From Symsagittifera roscoffensis (Eukaryota; Xenacoelomorpha; Acoela; Convolutidae), in NCBI RefSeq assembly GCF_963678635.1, contig NC_087069.1, forward strand, positions 558,001 through 622,000: a stretch of 64,000 nucleotides of DNA, in the 5' to 3' direction. The position numbers and the translations under genes were made by a program. Below are positions 10,079-21,512 of the stretch, piece after piece. Numbering within the stretch: position 1 is the stretch's first letter; every line of letters starts with the position of its first letter. Under the pieces are notes generated by a model. It did not search any database, was not told the origin of the DNA, and saw only the letters and a list, made by a program, of their open reading frames with translations.

Positions 10079-11081
10079 AATGGGAGGCAAGCGAGAGGGT
10101 CCCATCGAAATGTATCCCAAATTCTGGAACTTGAACCCATTGACGGCGGACGGACGAGAAATCTTGAGAATTCCTGCCTGGAAGGAGTGCTTCGCACTTG
10201 TGAAGAGGGAGCTGGAGACCATAATGGAGAAAGAAATCCTCCCAGCCACCATGCCTGAGTTCTCAATAGTCAGGAGGATGACCTTAGGAATGAACAGTCC
10301 CTTGGTAGTTCCCTCCATAATGGCGAGGATGACGACGGAGGAAATGCAGAAGGATTTCACTGATGGCTGGGACCCCCTGTTCATCGGCTACACGGCGGCG
10401 GTCTACTTCCATACCAGCGAGACGAAGGTAAATTCGTGGACGACGCAAGCGAAAAAGAGTAGAGGTTCACAGCCCCCCGGATATGAGGTGCGGAAGGTCT
10501 TGAGAACTCTAGAGAAGGAGGGACTTGAGAACATGCTACCCATATGGGATGATGGCAGGATGATCGTGATGGAGGGGCACGTCGCATTGGTGGACGACAT
10601 GAAATTTGCTACGAGAAAATATAAGGCACCCTACGGCTTGGAACAGGTGGAAATGAGACAGGAGGGAACAGAACTAGATGCAGCAGGTCAACTGCATGTA
10701 GCACTGACGGAATACAAAAAGCTGGATCCTACGACACCATCACCACTGTCAGTGGACACGCCTGGAGACAAGAGGAGTGGACCCGTCGAGGACCGATTTA
10801 AGAAAATTCTCGAGAGAAGGAGACATGAGTCAGAAGAAGAGAGTATGGATGAAACTCTCAGTGAAGCCGGTGAAGACATGGAAGTGGGGAATACGCCTGA
10901 ACCAGGGCCATCAGGGGAGGAGCTCACCACTCAAGAGCTGTTGAAAGACTTGAGCGAGGAGAATTGGGCAGATACTGCCACACCACCCCTGGTTCCGTCC
11001 CCCCGGAAGAATCTGGAATTGCCATTGGCAAGTGAGACCTTCAATATGGGGATGATACTCTTGAGCTCGGAGGAAAGGTAA
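9999..11081 (+). pseudogene. Accessory ORF 3, first part (unknown protein; ends at in-frame TAA)
   Basis: This frame opens at 9966 and has its first ATG at 9999. It overlaps the end of the SGNH ORF by 80 bp in the +1 frame, so it may be reached by reinitiation or by frameshifting. It encodes a mixed alpha/beta protein of about 360 residues that I do not recognise. The C-terminal third is acidic and Ser/Pro-rich (ESEEESMDETLSEAGEDME type). The frame stops at TAA 11079-11081 and then stays open in the same register to 13007, so it is best read as the first part of one longer ORF. It is transcribed in the same direction as pol and packed tightly between its neighbours. Confidence 0.6.
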
Positions 11082-13007
11082 AAGAACACTTTCGAAGGGA
11101 ACAGGGACATATTCCTGGGATCACTGAAGGACGATGCTTGGCAGGAGTTCTTGGAAGAATTCAATCAAGAAGTGGGCAGCGAGACGACGCTGGACAAATT
11201 CAAGGAGGAACTGTGTGACACAGTCGTAAGATTTGGAGAACCGCTTCTGATAGGAACGGGCCTGGATGAGAAGGCGAGAAAAGAGCTACTGAGCAAGCTG
11301 GTAGAGCTGAGGAATTCACGATCGAAGACTAGAGAAGAAAAATGTGAGGACAGCTCTACTCGGAGACAAAAAACTGTAGATAAAATGGTTGATGATATAA
11401 AAAGGGATAAGGTTGGGACTAGTAATATGATTAAAAGTACTAATATCCTTAAGGCTCGAGCAGGGGGGAGGCAAGAGTTGGAAGGAGTGGATGGAGAGGT
11501 CGAATCAGTGATGGTAGCCACAACACCCTCAAGTAGAGATGTGAAGACTCGCAAGAGGAAGAGAGAAGTGGAAGGATTGGGTAGTCCTTCAGTGGATGCT
11601 GTTTCGGAAGGAAACTTGAGAGAGACGGCGCCCATGGTTTTGGCTCGATGCAAGACGGCGGCATACAAGAGCAGCTCGGAGCTCAGAAGACCACTTGAAG
11701 TAGAGAGGGAAATAGAGGTTTCCACCAGTTCGACATCGGAGGAAGACTTCAAGCCTCAGAAGATAAACGTGAAGAGAGGTTCAACGAACGGACAGACATG
11801 GGAAGTAGATGTCGGCAAAGAATGGATCTCGAAGGCACACCAGGCCACGGGCAAGCGAGTGACAAGTGATCCATTGGAGAGGAACAAGACGAGGAACACC
11901 TCCCGGACGTGGTGGGTGGCCCTTGAAACATTGAAAGAAATGGAGGACTGCTGGAAGAAGTTGGACAGTGGAGTAGCTCGCAAGCGACGCAATTGGGCCA
12001 CCCAGCAAAAGGCCGAGGTTAATAGAATAGAAATGGCAAATCATCTGAAGAGGTCCTGGCAGAGTTTGTTGAAGGATCATTTTGAAGAAGCAATGAGGAC
12101 ACCCTCATCAGCACCACCATTAATGGCGAATCCCTTCGTTAGAACTGCAGGACAATTAATGTTCACCTGGAGTCTGGTGGGGATAGAGTTGGAAACACTG
12201 ACCTCGTATGACAGGCTGAAGTTGGGAAGCAAGAAGCTAGATGTGTATCAGGCACTGATGCAACACGTAGCCAGGGACAACTCAGGCTTGAGCCTGGCTA
12301 GAAGAAAGGATGCCACGTGTTTCTTGAGATGGATAATGTCGATGATGTCTGATAGCACCATCCTGGCATGCCAACAGAGAGCAAGCGTAAGCAAAACCAT
12401 GGAAAAAAGAGTCTCAACGGTCATCTTGAACGTGTATCAGAGCACAGGAATAGAAAAGGAAGAGGGTTCCAGACTATCCCTAGAGAACCATAGGAAGCTA
12501 GACGAGGTACGGAGGTTTTATAATAAGAAGTTCGAAGAAGAACATGATGTTCACCGTAACCTGGCCTCGTCAGAGCAGTACTCGAGGCTCAGCGAGAAGG
12601 GGGAATACCAATATGTGTCTGGAGTGATGGGAATGGCCTACAACCCCTTCTTAGACTCGGAAGCTGGAGGCGCCCACAGGAACCATGAGGTAGCGGAGCT
12701 ACTGAAGTTTTGGACAGAAAGAATAATGGAAATAGACGCGGTGGAAAAAGAGGGGCCGAGCCTGGGCCTGATTCTTGAGAAAACACCAGAGGTGGTGAGC
12801 ATACCGCGTTCAAACAAGAGAGTTGAAGTGAACATGGGCGATGGAAATGGCTTGTTAACCACGAACTTGGGAGTGGTATGGAAGCTATTAAGACCCTCCT
12901 GGTGTCCACATCCCCACGCGAGTCTGATCGAGGAAACCACCGAGCGAGTGAGGTTAGCACCAACGGAAGATGAAGATCTGGCAAAGTTGAGTGGCTGCAT
13001 AAGCTAA
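11082..13007 (+). pseudogene. Accessory ORF 3, second part (same frame after the TAA)
   Basis: This continues in the register of the 9999-11081 ORF after one TAA; the first ATG of any length is well inside, so independent initiation is doubtful. It is highly charged at the N-terminus, with a basic KTRKRKREVE stretch resembling a nuclear localisation signal (near 11550). A Ser/Thr-rich acidic patch follows (STSSTSEEDF). The C-terminal half is helical and tryptophan-containing (SWQSLLKDHFEEAMR, FLRWIMSMM). No family is recognised. It ends 11 bases before the ATG of the next ORF. A DNA-, RNA- or capsid-binding role is possible from the charge but unproven. Confidence 0.55.
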
Positions 13008-13018
13008 TTTCACCTCAG

Positions 13019-14668
13019 ATGCAAGAGCCAGGCGAAAAGACTAGTAATCCCGGGTCAGCAAAGAAATTGGAGCCGGGTAGCTGTCTGGATTCGACGTGTG
13101 GAAACGGAGAGCACATCTGCGATGGACGGTCATGCGTTAGAATACTGTCATTTCAAAAAGAAGACCTGGTCACTTGGTTCGAAGACATAACGGAAAGGGA
13201 GAAAAGTGAAGTGCAAATAGTAGCGGAGTGTTACGCGAGAACCACGGTGAATATAGCGACAGCTCTCGGATTCTTCTCGAGAATGTGTAGTCTGCAGTCA
13301 CTGGAAAGACTAGAATCTGAACATCATTTAGTGACGGCGTTGAGCGTAGAATCATGGCCCGGGGTGTTGCAGGTGACTCAAAAACTTATCCGGAGCTGGA
13401 AGGTTGGTCTCGAGGCGGAAATGGGATTTCCCATGAGCGAAGCTTATGGCTTGCCATTGAACGCGAAATCGCTGATAGGGTCAATGATGGCCAACTTGTG
13501 CGGAAGTCACTACCCACTGCACATGGTGATGGTGGAAGCATCCAGCCAGAGAGTACTGGTGGACAAGGCCTTCTCAGTGCCCAAGTGCGTGAGGTTGGCT
13601 CGGATATCGCATCACTCGCACAAGTTGTTGAGAAAAATCAGAGGGACAGTACCAAAAGAATTGAGAGATGACTTGAGTGAAATCTGGGGAGAAGAACTTT
13701 TGAAGTTGGAGAGAGAGAACACAAGCGATCACGAGAGACAAAACGTGATCGGAAAACCTGTGGGAAGTGCTCCAAACCTGGAAGATAACGACACGATGCA
13801 TGAGAAAATGATGGAGCTTGAGCCTCTCTTGGAAGCCTCGGGGGAGCGTAACCTCAGGAGCATTGAAATCACCCATGGAGAATGCCCATGCCACTGTTTA
13901 GCGCAAACGGTGTGGTATCCAGATCACAAGAACCTTTGCCTGGTGTGGGATATGGAAGAGATCCGGTCGATCGGACTACCGGATCACCGACAGAAGGTGA
14001 CGATCTTGGTAGTGAGTACGATCTTGGCTCTGAGATGGATAGAAGAGAATATAACGAAGTATCGGGAAGCGGGGACGCCAACGGCAGAGTCATTATACGC
14101 GATAGACTACAGTAGGAGACTCGAGTTGTTTGAGACTGCGTGCAAGGTATTCGCCATACTAACGGAAGTCAGACATGTCTGGAGCCGTTTGAGGTACTTC
14201 CCATGGTTTCGGGCGACGCTGACGTCCTGGTTGTACATGACAACGAAAGATCACATGAGAAAACATCAAAAGGAGTATCGACAGTTCCAGGCCGAGATTG
14301 GGCCGGAAGCTTTCAAGAGACCCCTGTTAACCCATCGTAATGCAATCACGACAGGATGGAAGAGAGTGGGTAAAATGTCTAGAGACAATACCAAGGCGAG
14401 GGAATCGATACTAGAGGAGGACCTGGCGAAGAACGTGAGCTTGAGCCTGCACAACTCCTTTTGTTTGAACCGGGAATCTAGGGTGAAGGCACTACCCAAC
14501 CAAGCAAAGAGGTTGCAAGAGCAAAGAGGATGGATGCGATCCTACGAACAGCTGAAGGCTTGGGAGGAGATTGTGATTAGCTCCGATGATGAAGAGGAAC
14601 TGTTGAGACAGTTTGCTGTATCTAGTACTTCAGGGTGTAGTACCTCCAAGGCGAAGAGTGCGAGATGA
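13019..14668 (+). CDS. Accessory ORF 4 (549 aa, unknown)
   Basis: The ATG at 13019 lies 11 bases after the preceding stop, which implies polycistronic expression or alternative splicing. The N-terminus has a small cysteine cluster (CLDSTCGNGEHICDGRSC), perhaps a metal-binding loop. The middle has a second Cys/His group (HGECPCHC near 13872). The rest is helical with several aromatic stretches (RYFPWFRATLTSWLY), ending in an acidic EEIVISSDDEEELL tail and a Ser/Lys-rich end. I recognise no family. Base composition and strand match the rest of the element, so it most likely belongs to it. It is the last ORF before the candidate polypurine tract. Confidence 0.65.
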   Translation: MQEPGEKTSNPGSAKKLEPGSCLDSTCGNGEHICDGRSCVRILSFQKEDLVTWFEDITEREKSEVQIVAECYARTTVNIATALGFFSRMCSLQSLERLESEHHLVTALSVESWPGVLQVTQKLIRSWKVGLEAEMGFPMSEAYGLPLNAKSLIGSMMANLCGSHYPLHMVMVEASSQRVLVDKAFSVPKCVRLARISHHSHKLLRKIRGTVPKELRDDLSEIWGEELLKLERENTSDHERQNVIGKPVGSAPNLEDNDTMHEKMMELEPLLEASGERNLRSIEITHGECPCHCLAQTVWYPDHKNLCLVWDMEEIRSIGLPDHRQKVTILVVSTILALRWIEENITKYREAGTPTAESLYAIDYSRRLELFETACKVFAILTEVRHVWSRLRYFPWFRATLTSWLYMTTKDHMRKHQKEYRQFQAEIGPEAFKRPLLTHRNAITTGWKRVGKMSRDNTKARESILEEDLAKNVSLSLHNSFCLNRESRVKALPNQAKRLQEQRGWMRSYEQLKAWEEIVISSDDEEELLRQFAVSSTSGCSTSKAKSAR

Positions 14669-14697
14669 GTGGGTGGCTCGTATGGATCTTGAGTCTT

Positions 14698-14713
14698 GAG
14701 AGGGGAAAGGGGG
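14698..14713 (+). promoter_or_regulatory. Candidate polypurine tract of the first LTR element
   Basis: Sixteen consecutive purines (gagaggggaaaggggg) lie 30 bases after the last ORF. This is the normal position for the plus-strand primer just upstream of a 3' LTR. A TG dinucleotide that could start the LTR is at 14717. Confidence 0.6.
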
Positions 14714-15971
14714 CTTGAGAGTGGATCCGGGTGAAACTTGGATTCACGAAAAAGAAGTTTTAACAAAGCAAATATTGTTATTAATATACTATATTTATTA
14801 TATAAATCAAAATGCTGCATGACAATTTCCTGATTGAATAGGACAAAAGAAATTTTAAATGATTGGCTTGGAAAGCAAGAATTCAAGGGTGCAGGTGTGT
14901 GCAGATTTTGATTGCTGTTTAGCGATAGTGTGAAAATTTTACATGGCTGTGAATTTTGGGGTGTAGATAAGCTTAAGTCTGCTGCAAACTTCTGTAAATG
15001 ACCACTGGCACTGTATCTTGAGTAACACTCGGTTTTCTGGGACTCACTGGCAGAAGACAGCACGCGATGAGGACATCGATCTCGAGTCCGGGGAGTATGT
15101 GCCAGTCGGTCATATTCGGAAGTTTGACCTTGAGAGAAGCAAAAAACACTTGATTTTGGAGTGAAATTTAGTTTTTCAAAATTTCGAATTGAACCTGTCA
15201 TGCACGATTTTCTCGCGATAACTGAAAATCAAAAAAGAGAACAGAACGATCGAGTGACAATCGCGGGAAAGTTGCTAGAAAAATCAGTGGGAAATTGCTA
15301 TTCGCAATTTCAGTAGCAATAATAATCGAGAGTAGAGCTGTCCCATCTGAAACAGAGACGAGCGCATTCCCACGAACTGGATTGTTGTGACTGGAGTACT
15401 ATTATTAACTGGACCAGAGTGAACCTTCGGTGGAAAGGTGGACAGCTGGAGTGTCCCAATGGTTCACGAGAACTTACAGTCTAGAGTAAAAACTTGTTCT
15501 TGTCATTGAAACTGACTAACATTAAACTCATTTTAGTTACTTTATTGATTCTTGAGTTGCTCACCGACTTATTTACTTCCTGGTTCTTGAGCGTGCTACA
15601 ATGTGAGTACTAATTTAAATTTCTAGAGTGTGTTTTATAATTGTTATGTTGAGGTAAGGCGAGTTTTAGGTTGATCCATCTGAAATGGATCAAAGTTCCA
15701 CTGTCTAATAAAAAGTAACTTAACGGATTGTTCCAACCCGGTTTTTAACGGCGTTCATGTATTTTGGGTATCTAGAGACCTGAGTATGGGGACGTTATTA
15801 ATTCTAGAGTGGGGGGATACTTTAGTAGTAGCCTTTAAGCTGTAACGGGTCGTAGTCTCATGTCACAAGCGAACCGAATTGGCTCCGACTGATTTGAGGT
15901 ACAAAAACACAAGAGATAGTGTCCCTGACTCTTGAGCCAATTGTTATAGGGCCTATTTTTCTTAAGCCTCA
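14714..15971 (+). repeat. Probable 3' LTR / 3' region of the first Ty3/gypsy element
   Basis: There is no real ORF here. After the polypurine tract the sequence has a TATA-like TATAAAT at 14801 and a perfect 9-bp stem-loop at 15671-15693 (TTGATCCAT / ATGGATCAA). An AATAAA follows at 15707. CTTGAG motifs continue to 15931. Those are parts an LTR would have. The 5' LTR is outside the window, so neither boundary can be proved; the right end is placed just before LINE sequence begins at about 15975. Confidence 0.45.
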
Positions 15972-15974
15972 TGT

Positions 15975-17479
15975 GTGACTGCAGTAGACGAATGTTACAG
16001 TGACTATGAAACAAACGGCATTGAATTTTGTTTTGATACATCTTGTAAAACCAACCATTTTGCTTCATTTATTTTGACGGCTATAAAAAGCGGCAAAAGT
16101 TTACCGAGCGTAATTTCGACTTTCAATAAGAAAAACTATCAGAAAAATGCATTTTGCAATACACTCTCCGCTCTTCCTTGGTATCTCTTATATCAATGTA
16201 CAGACGCACAAAACATGTTCTCGATGATGATTTATTTAATTTCTAGTGCTCTTCAGCAACATGCATGCTCCTATCGAAAAAAAATTTGCTCGTAATTTTA
16301 AACCAAAAAATGTGTTGAAAACGGAATGGTTCGATGAAGAATGCCAGCAATTGTTGATTAAGAAACAGAATTCGCTCAGATCATATCGCAGTCAAAGCAC
16401 AAGCGATAATTGGTCAAAGTACCAGTTTTTACGTAATCAATTGAGCCAACGAGTAAACGTCAATGGAATCTTTTCAGACTGGCTTGAAATCAAACGAGGT
16501 GTCCCACAGGGAATGGTACATGGTCCGTTGTTGTTCAATTTATATGTTAATGACATACAAGAGCGATTATATGAAGGTTGTACCTTAGTTCAATATGCAG
16601 ACAACTGTATGGTTTTTTCCTCTTCTATCATCTCCGAGGATGCTTTGAATCAATTGAAAAAATCACTCAATAATCTACCGGAATTTTTTGCACAGAACCA
16701 ATTGAATCTGAATGCTTCTAAATCGGAATTTATAACATTTTGTCAAAAAAAATTATAGCAAAAATGTGGATACTGATAAACTAGTAATTAGTGGGCATTA
16801 TGTAGCCAAAAATCAGAGTGCAAATATTTAAGCCTAATTCTTGATTCAAGTTTATCGTTTCATGCTCAAATCAAAACAATTCTCCAAAAAATGACCCAAG
16901 GGATTAAGACTATTGATACAATTGGACAACAACTGCCGACATTATCATTAGTTGCCTTGCTTCATTGTCTTGTTTTAGCACATTTAGATTATTCAGCAAT
17001 TTTTTTTACAACAAATTAATGCTACTTTGATGCTATCTCTAGAGAAACAGTTGAACTGGGCGCTAAAAAAAACATATTTCAGATCGAAATTTAAATCTTC
17101 TTTCCTTCTTCGCATTAGCAAATTGTTCATTGGAATCGAGAAAAGAATTGAGTTAAAATGTATAACATACTTATACCAAAATCTTACAAACAAAAAGAAG
17201 GCTTTTGAAAATACACTGAGACTACCGACTGACAATTATAGGCTCAACGAAAGAACGAAACAAATTATTTTTGACAAACATTGTTCGACTGCTTCTCTAC
17301 AGAAATCATTTATTCATTTGACTTCTAAAAAATGGAATTCACTGCCCATAATTTTGCGCAATTTAGAAAAATCGAAAACAGGATTCAAGAAAAAATTGAA
17401 AGAATTTTACGTGAGTGAATTGAGAAACAATCCTATATGTACTAATACAAATACGTGGCGTGATTTCTGTTTTTGCTAG
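15975..17479 (+). pseudogene. Rearranged non-LTR (LINE) remnant: endonuclease tail, RT core and C-terminal region
   Basis: 15975-16260 reads as the end of an apurinic-type endonuclease region. After a frame change, 16260-16445 is the connector. At about 16450 the frame jumps directly to RT motif B (KRGVPQGMVHGPLLFNLYVND) and then YADN in place of YADD, so the RT fingers and one catalytic aspartate are missing. Frame-broken C-terminal sequence continues to 17479 (STASLQKSFIHLTSKKWNSLP), typical of the conserved tail of CR1/Jockey-like LINE ORF2. The 3' untranslated region continues to about 17900. It is dead. The exact clade is not assigned. Confidence 0.8.
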
Positions 17480-17979
17480 TTCTTTATGTTTTAATTCAGT
17501 TTAATTTTTCACACATTGTTTGAAAGAGAAACTGTATATACTCTGTATATACGCTGTATGTTTGCACTATCTGTAAAATTGTTTGTAAAGTTTTAATACC
17601 AGCTTGTTCCTAATTATTAAATCTTATCTTTTTTTAGTATCCGAAACTTCATATACTTTAATCAACCAATTTCTGAACTGTAACCAATTTTGTTTTTTTT
17701 TGTTTTGTTTATTGCTTGTTTTCTGATGTTTTGTTTTTGTTTGATGTAACCAATGAATTTATAAACAATTTTATTATTTACACTAAAGCCTCGGCTTTTT
17801 ATTGTATAGTAATTCAAGTGTTCTTTCATCTTCTTCTAGTTATTATAGCCTCTAGAAAACACTTTATTCGCCAGTTGAATGTATTTTAAAATAAATAGTG
17901 TACATCAAATGTTGATAATAATTTTTTTCAGATATACACAAAAGTAACAAGACTGCTCGTATCAGGGCGAAGCCCTGAA

Positions 17980-18455
17980 TGTTCCGACTGCCTTTAAAGG
18001 TCTATGTACCATTAATAATCTAACAAAAATTAAATGCACAAAAAAATGAAAAGAATTTTTTTTCTATAAAAATTGAAATTTTTTTTACAAAAATCATCCC
18101 CCCACAAGCCATATGAAGAACAACAGGATAAATTTCGCTCCTTGTAGCAAATCAAATATGGCAAATAAGCTTCTGTCAACCAACTTGCAACGATTTAAAT
18201 GACGGATTAAATCTCGCTTACGCGTTAATAGCGCGAAATATATTGCGCGTTAATTGTCCCAATTTGGCAAAAATGGCAATCTTTAAACCCCCATAACTCT
18301 ACGAAAAACGACCACAGGTGAAATATCTTTTCAAATTTAAGCTCATAACAACAATACCTTTTGAATGATATTTAAAAAAATCCTTCAAAAACGGCTAGTG
18401 AAAAAACCCACCCGAGCACAAATATTCCGTTACTTTCGTATCGAAAGTCGGAACA
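17980..18455. mobile_element. Small inverted-repeat element (MITE-like), copy A
   Basis: It begins with TGTTCCGACT and ends with AGTCGGAACA, a perfect 10-bp terminal inverted repeat 476 bp apart, and has no ORF. The right end is itself a hairpin (CTTTCG TAT CGAAAG at 18433-18447). A second perfect hairpin, TCAGGGC GAA GCCCTGA, lies just outside the left end (17962-17978). No clear target-site duplication is visible, so DNA-transposon origin is an inference. Confidence 0.45.
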
Positions 18456-19419
18456 ATAAATCAAATATAAGCATTTAAATGATGGTATCAAAATCTTACG
18501 GAACTTTCATTAAAAAAAATTTGAAGTATTTCCATGAAACTTTTCCATAGGTTGCCACCGTTGGATCTTCTTATTAAACCTTAGAAGTTGTTTTTGATTT
18601 TCTGTAGGTAAGGATTTTTTTGAAAACGTTCATCAAATAACCTGTTCCAAAAAGATACTGAGTTTTTATAAAGAAGAGTTCTCTATGTATTGCCCGTTAA
18701 ACTTTTTGACAAAATATACTTGTCAACTTCTTTGATTTAATGATTGTTTTCATTTTGAATTGTTTTGAACTGGCAATTTACTTTCCAGTCAGAAACATTG
18801 TTACTGGTAAGGCATTGTAATTAAATTTAAGATCAGACGACGATTCGAATTGTGCACGATCACAAAAAGTTCTAATTGCTCAGCTAAGTTGTTTTTCTTA
18901 TGATATATTCAATTTGCTGAAATTCTATCAAATAGGATGGCACGATAGATTAGGTGACCGATAACAAATGCGTTCATTATAAGTAGTCTTGCTTCAATAG
19001 TAAGGTGTTTTTATCGACTGTAGAGTTTTAACCCCACAAAGCATTTTTCGTAGGATCATTTTCACTCAGTCTTGAAAAGTCAAAATATTGTCTAATTTTA
19101 TAAAAATTTAAAACGTTAATTCAAACGTTTTCCCACATTTTGTGCATCATCAGTATTAGAAATTTTTTATAATATTTACAAAACGATCAAAGGTCTGAAA
19201 AATGAGAAACATGTCTCAAAAGGTCTCTAAAACTTTTTAACCAATGAATTTTAAACAATTGTAATTTTATAATAAATCACGTAATCATGAATAACATTTT
19301 CCTGTAAATTTCTGAGATTTTTTAGTTTTTTGTTTTTTCATGGTTTTTAAATTTCGATTTGGGAATTTTTTCCATACTGACATGTCAGTTTTTGATTTTT
19401 TTGTCATGTTATACATAGA

Positions 19420-21488
19420 CTATATTTTTAGTGTTAATTCCCGGCTCCTGAATTCATCGCGTGTGTTGATCCTCGGCCTCTTCCTCCAAATATGCGAAGC
19501 TTCTTGTGTCAGTAGCTTATGAGTGTTGGCTGTGTGGTCTATAATCTCTGACTTCAGCTCAGCAGTACTGCCTACCTCTTTATTGCATACTAACAAGTGT
19601 TGCCCTACTGGGGAGTCCCCTTTGCGGAGTTCATCGACCCTCGTGGCTAAATGCGGGACTGTCTGGCCGACATAGGTGGAGTTACATACACCACTTTGGA
19701 TCTCAGTTCACGAGCAAAGAAAGTTTTGAGGGATGGCAAGCATGTTTTCAATTTCCTTGTTGTGAAAATTATTTGTGCCCCGGATATTAGCTGAACCTTT
19801 GCAGCTAATAGTTGAGACGGATTGCCTCGATATTGCATTGTAAGAAAGGGGTGAGTCTTTCAATTTATCAGTTACCATTTTTCGTTTCTGACGCCTTCAC
19901 CTCTAAACTTTTCTTTCCCTCAAGGATCTTGTTGAGAGCTTCAAACACTACCTTGTCCGACCAATGTTTGGAAAATTGATTTTCAATCCATTGTTTCCGA
20001 TTTTTTTCAAAATGCTTGGTCAAAAATTTCCCATGTTGAGGTACTTCTGAAAACCTTATGAACCGTCCCTTCAATAGCTCTTCTCTTGTACTGCAAAGGT
20101 GCGCAGCCTCTGAAAATTAAAATGGTGCCGATATCAGTGGGTTTTTGGTACCAACTACTTTTAACTTTTTTTCTGTATCCACGTTGACATTTAAGTCCAA
20201 TAAGGTCAAATTACCGTTACTATCAGGTTCTTCTATCGTGAACTGCAAGTTTGGATGCAACTTATTGGCAGCTTCGAGACCTACCCCAGGATGGCACTTG
20301 ACAGTTCTAACTATGTCGTCCACATATCTTAGAAAATCATTAACACCATTTGCAGTCTGATCTGCTTCCTGTTGTTTTTTGCAAGTCATGCAATACCATA
20401 CTATTTCAGCGATGTCAGCATATTTGGATTCCAATATGTTACCACAACCTAAGTGATACCAATCCAAACTAGGTTCGCATTCTACCCCTTTAGTCCGATA
20501 TGTCACCTTTTTCTGACATCCAGGGCACACTTCCTTGTTAGCCTCAGTTAGCACAGTCAATTTTGGTAGCTCTTTCTTTAATGCAGGTTCGTATTCTTTG
20601 AGCCACAAGCTGGCCAATATTACTGCAAGGGAGGCCCCCATTGCTAAACCATTTTTTTGTACATACTACAATCCATTGAATTTAAAGTGTACCTTACTCA
20701 CTGCCAAATTCAGTAAATTTTTCATAGTCTTGCGAGATGTTTCCGGAGTGTTGACTTGCTCATATAATCTCCTCAGGGCTATTTCAACCGCTTACTTGAG
20801 CGGGACATTAGTTTACAAACTCTCTACAACAAAGGAGATTATACTCCCATCAGATTCCAACTCAGTTTTCTCCAAGATCTCTCTGGACATTTGAGTGTTC
20901 TTTTCTATGTTTGCCCCCACAATTTCATCAAAGTACTTTGCCAATGTTTTATTTAGGTTGTCATATGATCTACCAGGTAAAGAAAGGACGGGACGAGGTG
21001 GTATGCCTTGTTTGTGTACTTTTGCTAACCCATACAGCCTAGCCGGCTGCGCTCCCGTTGATCTCAACCTAGTATACAGCGCTTCGCTAATCTCGTTCTT
21101 CTTTTTCATGGCGAGTAATTCTTTGTTTATGTCTTTTTCAATTTGCATAACCACGATGTCTGTCAGATTCTTCTTCTCACTAAATTTTTGTGCTTAAAAT
21201 AAATGTTTCAATTTTTTTGATTTGTCTCCTTTTTCATTACACAAAAACCCACCCCCTCATCAAACGGCACTGCCAGAAGACTGTTAACCTTCAAATATTT
21301 TCTGGCTTTTTCAACACCCTTGTCAGAGGGGGTCTGTTTCACAATTTTAGCATATCTCTTTGCAGCAGCTTCAATCTCACATAATTTTTCTCCGGGTTTT
21401 CTATAACTTCAGCTCAATCAAAAAACTATCAATGTCAGCAAGGAAGTGAATATCATTGAATTTGTCTCGTACCGGATGTTTTGGTCCA
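19420..21488 (-). pseudogene. Penelope-like retroelement relic, copy A (RT with PHD-like finger, GIY-YIG endonuclease)
   Basis: Read right to left. RT fingers and motif 1 are RLYGLAKVHKQGIPPRP (near 21020). The motif A region lacks its aspartate and contains two TAA stops (near 20790-20815). Motif B is GLAMGASLAVILASL (20590-20640). A C4HC3-like finger of PHD type follows, with CPGC, WYHLGC and WYCMTC. Motif C is RYVDDIVRTV (20300s). The C-terminal endonuclease has VVYV and a frame-broken YVGQT (19660s), then QEA and the classic ending NTRDEFRSRELTLKI with TAG at 19420-19422. This is the RT plus GIY-YIG layout of Penelope-like elements. Stops and a frameshift make it non-functional, and its N-terminus is cut at 21488. 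Confidence 0.88.
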
Positions 21489-21512
21489 AAATTTAACCCT
21501 TCCTTCATCCAA

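Larger units (their letters stand above)
17219..21488. repeat. 4.3-kb tandem block, copy A (LINE 3' end + inverted-repeat element + Penelope-like relic)
   Basis: This copy aligns with 21513-25820 at an offset of 4294 bp, rising to 4332 bp after a 38-bp insertion in copy B near 23061-23098. Scattered base differences show that the two are not an exact assembly echo. About 24 bp of unrelated sequence joins the copies. The order inside is LINE tail (plus strand), the inverted-repeat element at 17980-18455, unassigned AT-rich DNA to 19420, then a minus-strand Penelope-like element. Confidence 0.93.

Noticed and set aside
20145-20894. Plus-strand ORFs across the Penelope-like relics (also at 24477-25529)
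   Set aside because: They are antisense to RT motifs YVDD, GASLAVILASL and the PHD-like finger on the minus strand.
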